Notes: generated by a model not told the origin, from the sequence alone. A stretch of 64,000 bases of DNA from Rhodospirillales bacterium URHD0017 (GCA_900110395.1 FODP01000008.1:1-64000); one strand, 5' to 3'. Numbered from the stretch's first letter, positions 1 to 9,147 are shown. Translations and numbers: made by a program.

Positions 1-229
1 CCTTGGGGAACGACCGCAGTGGCCCCACACCACTGTTCGCGCGACGGAGTCCGCGCGGGCCCGCCTCTTTCATCTGGCCTCGCGCCATACTTGAAACGCC
101 GTTCAAGAGTCGCTCTGGCGAGACTCCGTGAGAGCCCCCAGCCTGAAGGGCCAGGGCGGGCTTCTAAAGGACTAAGGGTACCCAGAAGGTTACCCAAGAT
201 CGGGATAAATCCTTTAAATTCTGCTTGAT
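1..229. other. Unassigned structured region at window edge
   Basis: No gene is recognised here. The stretch lies downstream of the aldolase gene and holds several short hairpins, for example CAGTGG/CCACTG near 18-36 and a GAGTC/GACTC stem near 107-126. An open frame at 19-228 has Arg/Pro/Ser-rich low-complexity translation and no ribosome site, so it is not called. I compared it by eye with RNase P RNA, tmRNA and 4.5S RNA and saw no signature of any of them. It could be the 3' part of a structured RNA that starts outside the window, or plain intergenic DNA. Confidence 0.3.
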
Positions 230-1150
230 TTACATCTTGCCCTGATAGATGCCGATGATCTTGTCGAGCATGTCGAGCGCCTGATCGCGCGGGCGCTGGA
301 AGGTGTTGCGCCCGATGATCGAGCCGTTGGCGCCGCCGTCGCGCAGGCCGCGGATCTCGGTGAACAGGCCTTCGAGGTCCTTGGCCTCGCCGCCGGAGAA
401 CACGACGATGCGGCGGCCGTTGAAGGTCGCCTGCATGACGTGCTTGATGCGCGCCGCCAAGGTCGAGATGTCGATGTTGGCCTTCTCGAAGGCGGCCTTG
501 GCCTCGGGCTGCCACAGCACGTCGCTCGGCGGCTTCACCTTGATGATGTGAGCGCCCAGAAGCGCCGCCATGTGGGCGGCGTAGGCGCAGACGTCCATCG
601 CCGTCTCGCCCGCCTTGTCGAGCTTGCCGCCGCGCGGATACGACCACATGACGACGGCGAGGCCGACCGCTTTCGCCTCCTCGGCGAGCGCGCGGATCTC
701 CTCCATCATTTCGTACTGGTCTTCCGAGCCGGGATAGATCGTGAAGCCGATCGCCGCGCAGCCCAGCCGCAGCGCGTCGTTCACCGAAGCAGTGACGGCC
801 TGGTCCTTATTGGTCGACAGGGAGTTGGCCGAGTTGAGCTTGAGGATGGTCGGGATCGCACCGGCGAAGGTGTCGGCGCCGGCCTCGAGCGGGCCCAAGG
901 GCGCGGCATAGGCGTTAAGCCCGGCGTCGATGGCGAGCTGGTAGTGGTAGTGCGGGTCATAGGCGGCAGGATTGGGCGCGAACGAGCGGTCGGGGCCGTG
1001 CTCGAAGCCCTGGTCGACGGGCAGGATCACCATCTTGCCCGAGCCGCCCAGCCGGCCGTGCATCAGGATGCGAGCAAGGTTGGCCTTCGTGCCGGGGCAA
1101 TCGCTCTCGTAGTTATCGAGGATTTTCTTGACGGTGCGGGTGATCTTCAC
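230..1150 (-). CDS. fbaB: Class I fructose-bisphosphate aldolase (DhnA/FbaB type)
   Basis: This 306-residue protein should interconvert fructose 1,6-bisphosphate with dihydroxyacetone phosphate and glyceraldehyde 3-phosphate in the cytoplasm through a lysine Schiff base, without metal. The match to the archaeal-type/DhnA TIM-barrel family rests on VDQGFEHGPD (about 45-54), the IIKVKPPSD strand (about 202-210) that carries the Schiff-base lysine, and a C-terminal phosphate-binding GGANGSIIGRN loop. Length is normal for the family. The gene starts 52 bases after the second puuE gene on the same strand and may be read through from the ureide operon. tkt and gap, frequent neighbours of fba in alphaproteobacteria, lie 7-10 kb upstream on the same strand. 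Confidence 0.9.
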   Translation of the reverse strand: MKITRTVKKILDNYESDCPGTKANLARILMHGRLGGSGKMVILPVDQGFEHGPDRSFAPNPAAYDPHYHYQLAIDAGLNAYAAPLGPLEAGADTFAGAIPTILKLNSANSLSTNKDQAVTASVNDALRLGCAAIGFTIYPGSEDQYEMMEEIRALAEEAKAVGLAVVMWSYPRGGKLDKAGETAMDVCAYAAHMAALLGAHIIKVKPPSDVLWQPEAKAAFEKANIDISTLAARIKHVMQATFNGRRIVVFSGGEAKDLEGLFTEIRGLRDGGANGSIIGRNTFQRPRDQALDMLDKIIGIYQGKM

Positions 1151-1202
1151 AGCCTGCGCTCCATGGGTCCATTAGACAGCGGCCGGTGATAGCGGCGGCG
1201 GC

Positions 1203-2126
1203 CTATTCGTTCAAGCCCTTGCCGGAATAGGGGTGTGTGGCTTTCCAGTGGTTCGCTATGTCGATCCGGCGGGTCACCCAGACGCCCTTCTGCTGCTGGA
1301 TATAATCGAGCAGGCGCCACAATCCCGCTGTGCGGCCCGGATGGCCGATCAGGCGCTGGTGCAGGCCGACCGACATCATCTTCGGGGCCGTGGCGCCCTC
1401 CTTGTAGAGCACGTCGAAGGCGTCGCGGCAGAGGGTGAACCACTGGTCGGCGGTGGTCATGCCGGCGGCGTACTTGCCGTCGTTGTTGGTGAGCGAGTAG
1501 GGCACGATCAGGTGCGGCTTGCCCTCGACGGTCTGCCAGAACGGCAGCTCGTCGCCGTAATAGTCGCTGTCGTAGGTGAAGCCGCCATGCTCGAGCAGCA
1601 GGCGGCGCGTGTTGACGCTGGGGCCGTAGCGGCAATACCAGCCGGCCGGCGCCTCGCCGACGGTCTGCTTCAGCGACGTCACCGCCTTGGCGATGTGCTC
1701 ACGCTCCTCGGCTTCGCTCAGCTGGAAGTGGCGCACCCAGCGCCAGCCGTGGCAGCAGACATCGAAGCCCGACTGCCGGATCGCCTCGGCCGCCGGCTTG
1801 TTGCGCTCGAGCGCCAGCGCGCAGCCGAACACGGTGAGCGGCATCCCGCGCTCCTGAAAGGCGCGCATGATGCGCCAGAACCCGACGCGGCTGCCGAACT
1901 CGAACATGCCCTCGGCCGCGAGGTCGCGGCCCTTGAGGCCCTGCGACGAGGTCGAGGATTCGGTTAGGCCGGTCTCGCTGTAGCCCTCGCCGTCCTGCAC
2001 CGAGGGCTCGGAGCCTTCCTCGTAGTTGACGACGAAGTTGACCGCGAGGCGCGCGCCGTCCGGCCACCTGGGATCGGGCGGGTTGGATCCATAGCCCACG
2101 AGGTCGCGTGTCGGCTCCCAGCTCAT
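1203..2126 (-). CDS. puuE: PuuE-type allantoinase, paralog 2 (polysaccharide-deacetylase fold)
   Basis: A 307-residue NodB-fold protein of the PuuE family, which opens the allantoin ring to allantoate without a bound metal. Family hallmarks are NFVVNYEEGSEPS near residues 30-42, the CCHGWRWVRH segment in the middle, GWYCRYGPS, YDSDYYGDELPFW and a C-terminal HQRLIGHPGR. A longer reading frame runs upstream to 2258, but the ATG at 2126 is preferred because AAGGAGAC lies just before it and the protein then aligns end to end with paralog 1. The start overlaps the stop of the small upstream gene as ATGA, implying translational coupling. Having a second copy suggests a related but different ureide or cyclic amide substrate; that is inference. 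Confidence 0.85.
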   Translation of the reverse strand: MSWEPTRDLVGYGSNPPDPRWPDGARLAVNFVVNYEEGSEPSVQDGEGYSETGLTESSTSSQGLKGRDLAAEGMFEFGSRVGFWRIMRAFQERGMPLTVFGCALALERNKPAAEAIRQSGFDVCCHGWRWVRHFQLSEAEEREHIAKAVTSLKQTVGEAPAGWYCRYGPSVNTRRLLLEHGGFTYDSDYYGDELPFWQTVEGKPHLIVPYSLTNNDGKYAAGMTTADQWFTLCRDAFDVLYKEGATAPKMMSVGLHQRLIGHPGRTAGLWRLLDYIQQQKGVWVTRRIDIANHWKATHPYSGKGLNE

Positions 2127-2455
2127 GTCGGTCTCCTTACCAATTGGGCGCCCATCTGGCGGGCGATGTCGGCGATCTTGTCGTTCGGCTCGCTCATCGA
2201 GATCAGCTTCACGCCGGAGCGCAGGCAGGCCAGCGCATGGCCGGGCGCATCGCCGCAATCGACGATCAGCTCGAACTCGACGTCGGGGAATTCCTTCTCG
2301 GCGCGCTCCTGCAGCGCCCCGAGATAGCCCGCGCCGTAGAACGACGCAGCACCCTCGGGCGTGACGAGGACCGGCGAAGTGCCGTCGGCGCGCGCCGTGA
2401 GAAGCGCCGCCTCGGTCGTTCGCCAGTCGCGCACCAGGATCACCGGTCGGGTCAT
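2123..2455 (-). CDS. Small conserved-looking protein of unknown function between two puuE genes
   Basis: A 110-residue soluble protein that I do not recognise. It has an alternating strand/helix look: VILVRDW at the N-terminus, FELIVDCGDAPGHALACLR in the middle, then VKLISMSEP and IADIARQMGAQLV, suggesting a small alpha/beta fold. There is no signal peptide or membrane segment. The frame is open to 2524, but those upstream codons lie in an intergenic palindromic repeat, so the ATG at 2455 (MTRPVILVRDW) is preferred. Its stop overlaps the start of the puuE gene by four bases, so the two are probably translated together and may act together. A role in allantoin hydrolysis or in binding a product is only a guess. 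Confidence 0.6.
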   Translation of the reverse strand: MTRPVILVRDWRTTEAALLTARADGTSPVLVTPEGAASFYGAGYLGALQERAEKEFPDVEFELIVDCGDAPGHALACLRSGVKLISMSEPNDKIADIARQMGAQLVRRPT

Positions 2456-2481
2456 CAGGAACAGGCTTAACGCAGCGCTCC

Positions 2482-2563
2482 GCTCCCCCGCTAGGGGGAG
2501 AGGTTGGGAGAGGGGGTGACGCACGTCGATTCCCCCCTCCTAACCTCTCCCCCTAGCGGGGGA
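2482..2563. repeat. Class B palindromic repeat (CTCTCCCCCTAGCGGGGGAGAG type), paired copy
   Basis: Two arms about 30 bases long, roughly 2483-2516 and 2532-2562, are inverted copies of each other. Each contains the core CCCCCTAGCGGGGG next to GAGAGG. The element fills the gap between the first puuE gene and the small gene upstream of the second. Related copies lie near 5758, 12083 and 59488. It may stabilise mRNA or terminate weakly, but no T-run follows. Confidence 0.8.
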
Positions 2564-2591
2564 GAGGAACATGAAGGGCGCCAACGGAAGG

Positions 2592-3518
2592 CTATTTCTC
2601 ATTCAGCCCCTTGCCCGGATACGGATGCGTCTTGATCCAGTGCCTGGCGATCTCGACCCGCTTGGTGATCCACACGCCCTGGTGTTTCTGCATGTAGTCG
2701 ATCAGGCGCTCCAGCCCGACGGCGCGGCCGGGATGGCCGATCACGCGGTTATGCATGCCGACCGACATCATGCGCGGCTGCGTCCTGCCTTCGCGGTAGA
2801 GCATGTCGAAGGAATCGCGCAACAGGGCGAACCACTGGTCGGCGTTGCCGACACCCGTCAGGTACTTGCCGTCATTGGTCGTGAGCGTATAGGGCACGAC
2901 GAGGTGGCCCTTGCCGTCGACGCTCACCCAGAAGGGCAGCTCGTCGCCGTAATAGTCGCTGTCGTAGGTGAAGCCGCCTTCCTCGACGACCAGGCGGCGG
3001 GTGTTCTCGCCCGGTCCGTAGCGGCAGTACCAGCCTTCCGGGCGGCGGCCGATCATCTTCTCGGTCGAGGCGATGGCCTTGCGGATATGGTCGCGCTCCT
3101 CGGCCTCGCTCAACTCGTAATGCTTGATCCAGCGCCAGCCGTGCGAGCAGATGTCATGGCCGGCCTTGGCGATCGCGGACGACGCTTCGGCATTGCGCTC
3201 GAAGGCCAGCCCGCAGCCGTAGATGGTCATCGGCAGGTTGCGCTCGGCGAAGATGCGCATCAGCCGCCAGAACCCGACGCGGCTGCCGTACTCGAACAGG
3301 CTCTCGGCCGCGAGGTCGCGGCCCTTGATGGCCTGGCCGAGGCCATGGGCTTCGCTGAGGCCGGTGTCGCTGTGGTCCTCGCCGTCCTGGATCGAGGGCT
3401 CGGAGCCCTCCTCGTAGTTGAGCACGAAGTTGACCGCGATCCGCGCCCCGTTGGGCCATTTCGGATCGGGCATGCTGGCGCCATAGCCCACGAAATCGCG
3501 CTGCGGCGTGTATGGCAT
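2592..3518 (-). CDS. puuE: PuuE-type allantoinase, paralog 1
   Basis: A 308-residue PuuE-family protein, the usual length for metal-independent allantoinase, expected to convert (S)-allantoin to allantoate in the cytoplasm. Signature segments are NFVLNYEEGSEPS, CSHGWRWIKHYELSEAEE, GWYCRYGPGENTRR, YDSDYYGDELPFW and MHNRVIGHPGR. The start at 3518 gives the MPYTPQRDFVGYG N-terminus typical of the family; a longer open frame extends to 4298 but runs antisense-like through ureidoglycolate lyase out of frame and is rejected. The gene begins 14 bases after allA, which sets it in ureide catabolism. Its sequence is clearly paralogous to the product at 1203-2126. Confidence 0.92.
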   Translation of the reverse strand: MPYTPQRDFVGYGASMPDPKWPNGARIAVNFVLNYEEGSEPSIQDGEDHSDTGLSEAHGLGQAIKGRDLAAESLFEYGSRVGFWRLMRIFAERNLPMTIYGCGLAFERNAEASSAIAKAGHDICSHGWRWIKHYELSEAEERDHIRKAIASTEKMIGRRPEGWYCRYGPGENTRRLVVEEGGFTYDSDYYGDELPFWVSVDGKGHLVVPYTLTTNDGKYLTGVGNADQWFALLRDSFDMLYREGRTQPRMMSVGMHNRVIGHPGRAVGLERLIDYMQKHQGVWITKRVEIARHWIKTHPYPGKGLNEK

Positions 3519-3532
3519 CGGAGGTCTCCGGA

Positions 3533-4006
3533 TCAGGGAATGCGGATGGTGAAGGGCGCGACCGGCACGAACTCCTCGTCGCCCTTGCCGCCGACGCGCC
3601 ACATGAAGACGGCGAAGCGGCCCGGCTTGTCGAGCACCGTGAGGCCGTGGTGCCAGGTGTTGGGCTTGTAGGTGACGCCTTGCTTGCCGCTGGCGATGAA
3701 GGCTTTCACGCGCGAGAGGTCGGGGCCGCCCGCCACGGCATGCGGCGCCACGACGATCAGCCAGCGCGCGACGTCGATCGGCACGAAGCTCTGGGAGGAG
3801 AATTCGTGGCGTTCCAGCATCTCGGCCTTGAGCGGCCGGTCGGGCGTCTCGGCCTTGAGCGCGAGGGACAGGCTGGGATGCGCCGTGGGGCGCAGGTTGC
3901 CCAGCGCGTCCTCGTAGTAGGTGCGGCCGGGCTCGCTCGGCACGTCGATGACGTCGCCGAACGGCGCGAAGGCCGCCTGCGTCAGCGGTTGCGGATCGAT
4001 CAGCAC
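3533..4006 (-). CDS. allA: Ureidoglycolate lyase
   Basis: A 157-residue cupin-like enzyme that splits ureidoglycolate into glyoxylate and urea, a late step in allantoin use. The motif KPNTWHHGLTVLD (about 114-126) carries the paired histidines of the active site, and FAPFGDVI near residue 13 is the standard N-terminal element. Length matches the family. The start is GTG at 4006, preceded by AGGGAGAAG. It sits 12 bases after the last permease gene and 14 bases before puuE, so importer, lyase and allantoinase form one transcription unit. Allantoicase or allantoate amidohydrolase, needed between the two reactions, is not in the window. Confidence 0.92.
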   Translation of the reverse strand: MLIDPQPLTQAAFAPFGDVIDVPSEPGRTYYEDALGNLRPTAHPSLSLALKAETPDRPLKAEMLERHEFSSQSFVPIDVARWLIVVAPHAVAGGPDLSRVKAFIASGKQGVTYKPNTWHHGLTVLDKPGRFAVFMWRVGGKGDEEFVPVAPFTIRIP

Positions 4007-4018
4007 GAAAGCTTCTCC

Positions 4019-4840
4019 CTAGTCGCGCATGCGGCGGGTGAGGCCCACCGTCCATTCCATGATCAGCATCAGCACGAAGGCGGCGGCGATCAAGACGCCC
4101 GACACGGCGGCCACCCGCACGTCGAGCGTCGATTCCATCATGCCCCACATGCGGATCGGCAGGGTGTCGGTGCGGGCGTTGGACAGGAACAGCGACACCG
4201 GCACGTTGTCGATCGAGGCCATGAAGGCGAGGAAGGCGCCGGCGGCGATGCCGGGAAAGATGAGGGGAAGCGTGACGCGGCGCAGCGTGTAGAACCACGA
4301 GGCGCCGAGGCTCTGCGAGGAGTCGAGCAGCGCGGGATCGAGCTGCGAAAGACTGGCCGTCGTGGTGCGCAGGATGAAGGGCATGGTGACGATCAGGTGG
4401 CCCGCGATCATCAGGTTGAGCGAGGGCCGGAAGCCCAGCGTCGAGAAGTAGACCAGCGCCGCCAGGCCGAAGGTGATGCCAGGCAGCACCAGCGGCGACA
4501 TGAAGAAATTGTCGGCGACCCGCGCCGACTTGTGGCGATTGCGCGCCAGTCCCAGTGCGGCCAGCGTCGCCAGCACCACGCCGATCAGGGTCGACATCGC
4601 CGCGACCTCCAGCGAATTGCCGGCGGCGCGCTGGATCGGCCGTGACTGGATGGGGTCGAACAGCTGCTCGTACCAGCGGAAGGAGAAGCCGGTGGGCGGG
4701 AACTTCAGCGACCGCCCTTCGGTGAACGAGGTCATCAGCGCGATCACCACCGGCGACACGATGATCAGCACGGCGAGCCCGGCGATGCCGCCGATCACGA
4801 GGCCGTAGGAGAGGTCGAGGAAGCTCTGTCGGCGGCCCAT
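4019..4840 (-). CDS. ABC transporter permease (PotC-like)
   Basis: A 273-residue inner-membrane permease of the binding-protein-dependent family that also contains spermidine/putrescine PotC. Six hydrophobic segments can be followed, the first at about 13-37. The cytoplasmic coupling loop near 175-195 (DSSQSLGASWFYTLRRVTLP) has the EAA-type arrangement for docking the ATPase. It begins four bases after its partner permease ends and is followed by allA. The substrate is inferred from context as allantoin or another ureide or purine product; polyamine cannot be excluded because this subfamily is close to PotBC. Confidence 0.85.
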   Translation of the reverse strand: MGRRQSFLDLSYGLVIGGIAGLAVLIIVSPVVIALMTSFTEGRSLKFPPTGFSFRWYEQLFDPIQSRPIQRAAGNSLEVAAMSTLIGVVLATLAALGLARNRHKSARVADNFFMSPLVLPGITFGLAALVYFSTLGFRPSLNLMIAGHLIVTMPFILRTTTASLSQLDPALLDSSQSLGASWFYTLRRVTLPLIFPGIAAGAFLAFMASIDNVPVSLFLSNARTDTLPIRMWGMMESTLDVRVAAVSGVLIAAAFVLMLIMEWTVGLTRRMRD

Positions 4841-4844
4841 GGTG

Positions 4845-5735
4845 TCAGCCCTGCAGATGCCGGCTGGAGCGGCGGCCGAGGTACGAGAGGGCCGCGATGA
4901 TCGACAGCACCGAGACGACCAGCGACAGCGAGGCGACGGCGGCGAGCGGCCAGTTGTAGACCACCAGCGACTGCTGCCAGATCACCAGCGGCAGGTAGAT
5001 CAGGCGGACGCCACCGATCACGGTCTGCGAGATGAAGGCGGTGGTCGAGCTGGCGAACACCAGCAGGCAGCCGGCGACCAGGCCCGGCATGGAGAGCGGC
5101 ACGATGACGGTGAAGAGCGTGCGCCAGCGCGAGGCGCCCAGCGCCGCCGAGGCGTCGCGCAGGTTGGGATCGAGCCGCGACATCACGCTGATCAGCGGCA
5201 GCAGCATCAGCGGCATCTCGATCTGGGTGAGGGAGATCACCAGCCCGAGCTCGGTCTGCAGCAGGCGCAGCGGCTCGGAGATGACGCCCAGCCACATCAG
5301 GCCCTGGTTGATCACGCCCTCGCGGCCCAGCACGACGATCCAGGCGAAGGTGCGGACCACGACCGACAGCAGCATCGGCATGATGATGACGAACAGCAGG
5401 ACCTTCTGCAGGCGCGGCGAGAGGTCCATGAAGACCAGCGCCAGCGGGTAGCCGATCACCACCGTGGCGCACACCGTCTTCAGGCCGAGCAGCAGCGTGT
5501 CGAAGATGACCTTGTAGTTGAACGGATCGCCGAAGAACTTGGTCCAGCTCGCGAAGCCCGGCTGGGTGATCTTGTCGTCGTTGAAGAAGCTGGTGGCGAC
5601 CAGCAGGAGCAGCGGCGCCAGGAACAGCGCCGAGAAGGCGAGCGTGAGCGGCAGCGCGAGCTGCCACTCGGCGAGGCGCCAGCGCTTTTCCTCACCCCGC
5701 AGTGGAGAGGTCAGTGCTGTCGACGCGACGCTCAT
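4845..5735 (-). CDS. ABC transporter permease (PotB-like) with repeat-derived N-terminus
   Basis: A 296-residue permease with about six membrane segments, partner of the gene at 4019-4840. An EAA-like coupling loop (DASAALGASRWRTLFTVIVP) lies around residue 190. The frame is open to a GTG at 5744; the ATG at 5735 is preferred because GAGG lies 11 bases before it, while the GTG has poor spacing. Residues near the N-terminus read TSPLRGE, the usual translation of the class B palindromic repeat, and the DNA at 5689-5714 looks like a decayed copy of that repeat. The first membrane segment begins only after this stretch (about residue 30), so the insertion lies in the cytoplasmic lead. Confidence 0.83.
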   Translation of the reverse strand: MSVASTALTSPLRGEEKRWRLAEWQLALPLTLAFSALFLAPLLLLVATSFFNDDKITQPGFASWTKFFGDPFNYKVIFDTLLLGLKTVCATVVIGYPLALVFMDLSPRLQKVLLFVIIMPMLLSVVVRTFAWIVVLGREGVINQGLMWLGVISEPLRLLQTELGLVISLTQIEMPLMLLPLISVMSRLDPNLRDASAALGASRWRTLFTVIVPLSMPGLVAGCLLVFASSTTAFISQTVIGGVRLIYLPLVIWQQSLVVYNWPLAAVASLSLVVSVLSIIAALSYLGRRSSRHLQG

Positions 5736-5757
5736 GCCCGTCACATCCTCGCATGCG

Positions 5758-5796
5758 CCTCTCCCCCTTGGGGGAGAGGCTGGGCGAGGGGGTGTG
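5758..5796. repeat. Class B palindromic repeat, single copy
   Basis: CTCTCCCCCTTGGGGGAGAG forms a near-perfect palindrome followed by CTGGGCGAGGGGGTG. It lies between the binding-protein gene and the first permease gene of the ureide importer. A hairpin here could lower permease expression relative to the binding protein, as is common in such operons; that is inference. Confidence 0.75.
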
Positions 5797-5817
5797 CCGG
5801 GCGCGCGAAGCGCAAGC

Positions 5818-6840
5818 TCACTTCGCCATTTCCTTGTTGAACTTCTCGATCCACGCCGCGCGCAGCGGGTTGATCTTGGACCAGTCGTGCTCGACGTACT
5901 TGGTCATCTCGTCGAGGCTCTTCATCGGCAGGTCGGCGGGCAGCGGGACGTCCTTGTTCACCGGCACGAAGTTGTACGGCGGCTTGGTCAGCGCCTCCTG
6001 CGCATCCTTGCCCACCACCAGGTCGAGATACTTGTAGGCGTTGTCGAGCTGGTCGGTGCCCTTGGCGATGTGCATGGTGGTGTAGAAGGCGATCGAGCCC
6101 GACTCCGGCTTGACGAACTCGACGTCGACGCCCTTGCCCTTGAGCGTCGCGACGGTCTGGGTGTTGGTGTACATCACGTCGCACTGGCCTTGCTGGAACA
6201 GGCCGGGCATCGCGGCCGGCAGGCCGACCGCGGCGATCTTGGGCAGCACCTTCTTGAGCTCGACCAGCGCCGGCTCGGGGTTGGTCAGCGAGCCGCCGAA
6301 CAGCTTGGACATCTCGATCAGCGAGGACGTCCCGAAGGTCGTCTGGAAGCCGGTGATGCCGAGCCGCGACACCCAGGGATCCTTCAGCAGGTCGCCCCAG
6401 CCCTTGGGCGCCGGCACCTTCTTCGGATTGTAGGCGATGCCCACCACCTGGGCGCTGACATGCACGCCGACGTCGTCGGCGAAGCCCGCCGGCAGCTTCC
6501 CGAGATTGCTGAGCTTCTTGGCGTCGAACTTCTCGAACAGGCCGCCCTCCATGCCGACGATGCGCGGGCCGGGATCGAGCACGAAGACGTCGAACGGCGG
6601 CGCGCCGCGCGCCGCCTTGGCCTTGCCGATCTGGTCCATGGCGAACAGCGGCGCCAGCTCGAGGTCGATGTCGTCCTTCTTCTTGAGCATCGGCGCGATG
6701 ACGCCGCGATAGGCGTCTTCCCAGGTGCCGGGATAGGTCGTGGCGACGATGCTGCCCTTGGCGTGGGCGATGTGCGGCAGGAACGATGCGCCGCCGAGCG
6801 CGGTCATGCCGGCGAGCAGGCTTCGACGATTGAAGGTCAT
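5818..6840 (-). CDS. Periplasmic solute-binding protein of ABC importer
   Basis: A 340-residue extracellular binding protein of the PotD/AfuA-like cluster. The N-terminus MTFNRRSLLAGMTALGGAS has a twin-arginine-like motif followed by a hydrophobic stretch and an AHA cleavage site near residue 27, so export by Tat or Sec is expected. A longer frame runs to 6975 within the ATPase gene; ATG 6840 is chosen because it gives the signal peptide and sits four bases after the ATPase stop. The product should capture the substrate for permeases 4019-4840 and 4845-5735. A ureide such as allantoin is the likely ligand from context; no ligand-binding residues could be assigned by eye. Confidence 0.85.
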   Translation of the reverse strand: MTFNRRSLLAGMTALGGASFLPHIAHAKGSIVATTYPGTWEDAYRGVIAPMLKKKDDIDLELAPLFAMDQIGKAKAARGAPPFDVFVLDPGPRIVGMEGGLFEKFDAKKLSNLGKLPAGFADDVGVHVSAQVVGIAYNPKKVPAPKGWGDLLKDPWVSRLGITGFQTTFGTSSLIEMSKLFGGSLTNPEPALVELKKVLPKIAAVGLPAAMPGLFQQGQCDVMYTNTQTVATLKGKGVDVEFVKPESGSIAFYTTMHIAKGTDQLDNAYKYLDLVVGKDAQEALTKPPYNFVPVNKDVPLPADLPMKSLDEMTKYVEHDWSKINPLRAAWIEKFNKEMAK

Positions 6841-6844
6841 GGGG

Positions 6845-7969
6845 CTACTCCGTTGCTGAAGACGTTGAACGCGGGAACAGGGAAGGGCGGGCGTCGGGCG
6901 CCAGCGCGCAGAAGCGGCGCTGGGCTTCGCTTGCGGCGCGGCGGCGCGGCTCGACGATCTTGAGCGCGGCGCCATCGACGGTGCGCGCCTCGTGCACGAG
7001 CTGCGAGCCGAGCGGCAGGCTGAGGCCGGGCTCGATCGGCCAGCTGTCCGCCGTCGCGACCGGCGACAGCACGAGCTGCTCGGGGCGCACCGACAGGATC
7101 ACGAGCGAGCCGGCGCCGAGGCCCGGCACGGCGGGCAGGCGCAGCGCGGCGCCGGCGTCGATCGCCACGGTGGCGGTGTCGCCGACGATGCCCGTGACCT
7201 TGCCCGGCAACAGGTTGGTCGTGCCGATAAAGCCGTTGACGAACAGGGTCTGCGGCCGGTCGTAGATCGCCACCGGCGTGTCGAACTGCTCGACCCTGCC
7301 CCGGTTCATGACGGCGATGCGGTCGGCGACGCTCATTGCCTCGTCCTGGTCGTGGGTCACCAGGATGGTGGTGAGGCCGAGCTGGCGCTGCAGGCGCTTG
7401 ACCTCGATCTGCATGTCGAGGCGGAGGTTGCGGTCGAGCGCGGCGAACGGCTCGTCGAGCAGCAGGATCTGCGGCTCGACGGCGAGCGCGCGGGCCAGCG
7501 CCACGCGTTGCTGCTGGCCGCCCGAGAGCTGGCGCGGCAGGCGCTCGCGGAAGGCGCCGAGCTTCACCATGTCGAGCATGCGCTCGACGCGCTGGCCGAC
7601 GTCGGTCCCGCGCTGGCCGCGGGCGCGCAAGCCATAGGCGACGTTCTCCGACACCGTCATGTGCGGGAACAGCGCGTAGTTCTGGAAGACGATGCCGACA
7701 TTGCGCTGGTTGGCCGGCAGATGGTCGATGCCGGCGCCGTCGACCAGCACGCGGCCGCCGGCCTGGCGTACGAAGCCCGCGATGACGCGCAGGAGGGTGG
7801 TCTTGCCGCAACCGGAGGGTCCGAGCAGCGCCACGACCTCGCCCGGCTCGATGGCCAGCGACACGCCGTCGACGGCGACGGCCGCGCCGTAGCGGACCGT
7901 GAGGTCGTCGACGTCCAGGGTCCGCCCGGCGGGCGCGACCTGCGGTGACGCGGGCGCTAACGCTTGCAC
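6845..7969 (-). CDS. ABC transporter ATPase (PotA-like)
   Basis: A 374-residue ATPase that powers the ureide importer. Walker A is GPSGCGKT at about residues 50-57; the signature LSGGQQQRVALARA lies near 145, with Walker B ILLLDEPFAALD just after it and the switch histidine in TILVTHDQDEA. A C-terminal TOBE-type domain follows from about 270. The start is GTG at 7969 with AAGGAAG upstream. It is the first gene of the minus-strand operon that runs through binding protein, permeases, allA and puuE. The promoter should lie in 7970-8085, where I see no clear operator. Confidence 0.88.
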   Translation of the reverse strand: MQALAPASPQVAPAGRTLDVDDLTVRYGAAVAVDGVSLAIEPGEVVALLGPSGCGKTTLLRVIAGFVRQAGGRVLVDGAGIDHLPANQRNVGIVFQNYALFPHMTVSENVAYGLRARGQRGTDVGQRVERMLDMVKLGAFRERLPRQLSGGQQQRVALARALAVEPQILLLDEPFAALDRNLRLDMQIEVKRLQRQLGLTTILVTHDQDEAMSVADRIAVMNRGRVEQFDTPVAIYDRPQTLFVNGFIGTTNLLPGKVTGIVGDTATVAIDAGAALRLPAVPGLGAGSLVILSVRPEQLVLSPVATADSWPIEPGLSLPLGSQLVHEARTVDGAALKIVEPRRRAASEAQRRFCALAPDARPSLFPRSTSSATE

Positions 7970-8085
7970 GATTTGCTTCCTTCCCCCTCAGGCCTTGGAG
8001 GCAAGCGGCGTGCCATTGTGGTGGGGGAAGGGTCGCGTGGAAGCCTGGGGCCTGTCTAGGGAATGTCCCGGGCGGTTTCGCCAAC

Positions 8086-8116
8086 AAAAAGGGCGCGCCG
8101 CCTGCGCGACGCGCCC
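8086..8116 (-). terminator. Rho-independent terminator after gap
   Basis: On the minus strand a GC-rich stem (GGGCGCG, 8110-8116, with CGCGCCC, 8091-8097) is followed directly by five T residues (8086-8090). It lies 24 bases after the gap stop codon and separates the tkt-gap unit from the ureide operon. Confidence 0.75.
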
Positions 8117-8139
8117 GTCAGAAGCCCATGAGGACGGTG

Positions 8140-9147
<1,008 letters not shown>

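Noticed and set aside
19..228. A 69-codon frame at the window start
   Set aside because: Arg/Pro/Ser-rich translation, no ribosome site and no recognisable family.
3519..4298. N-terminal extension of the first puuE gene through allA
   Set aside because: The extra residues are Arg/His-rich and out of frame with ureidoglycolate lyase, which is itself intact.
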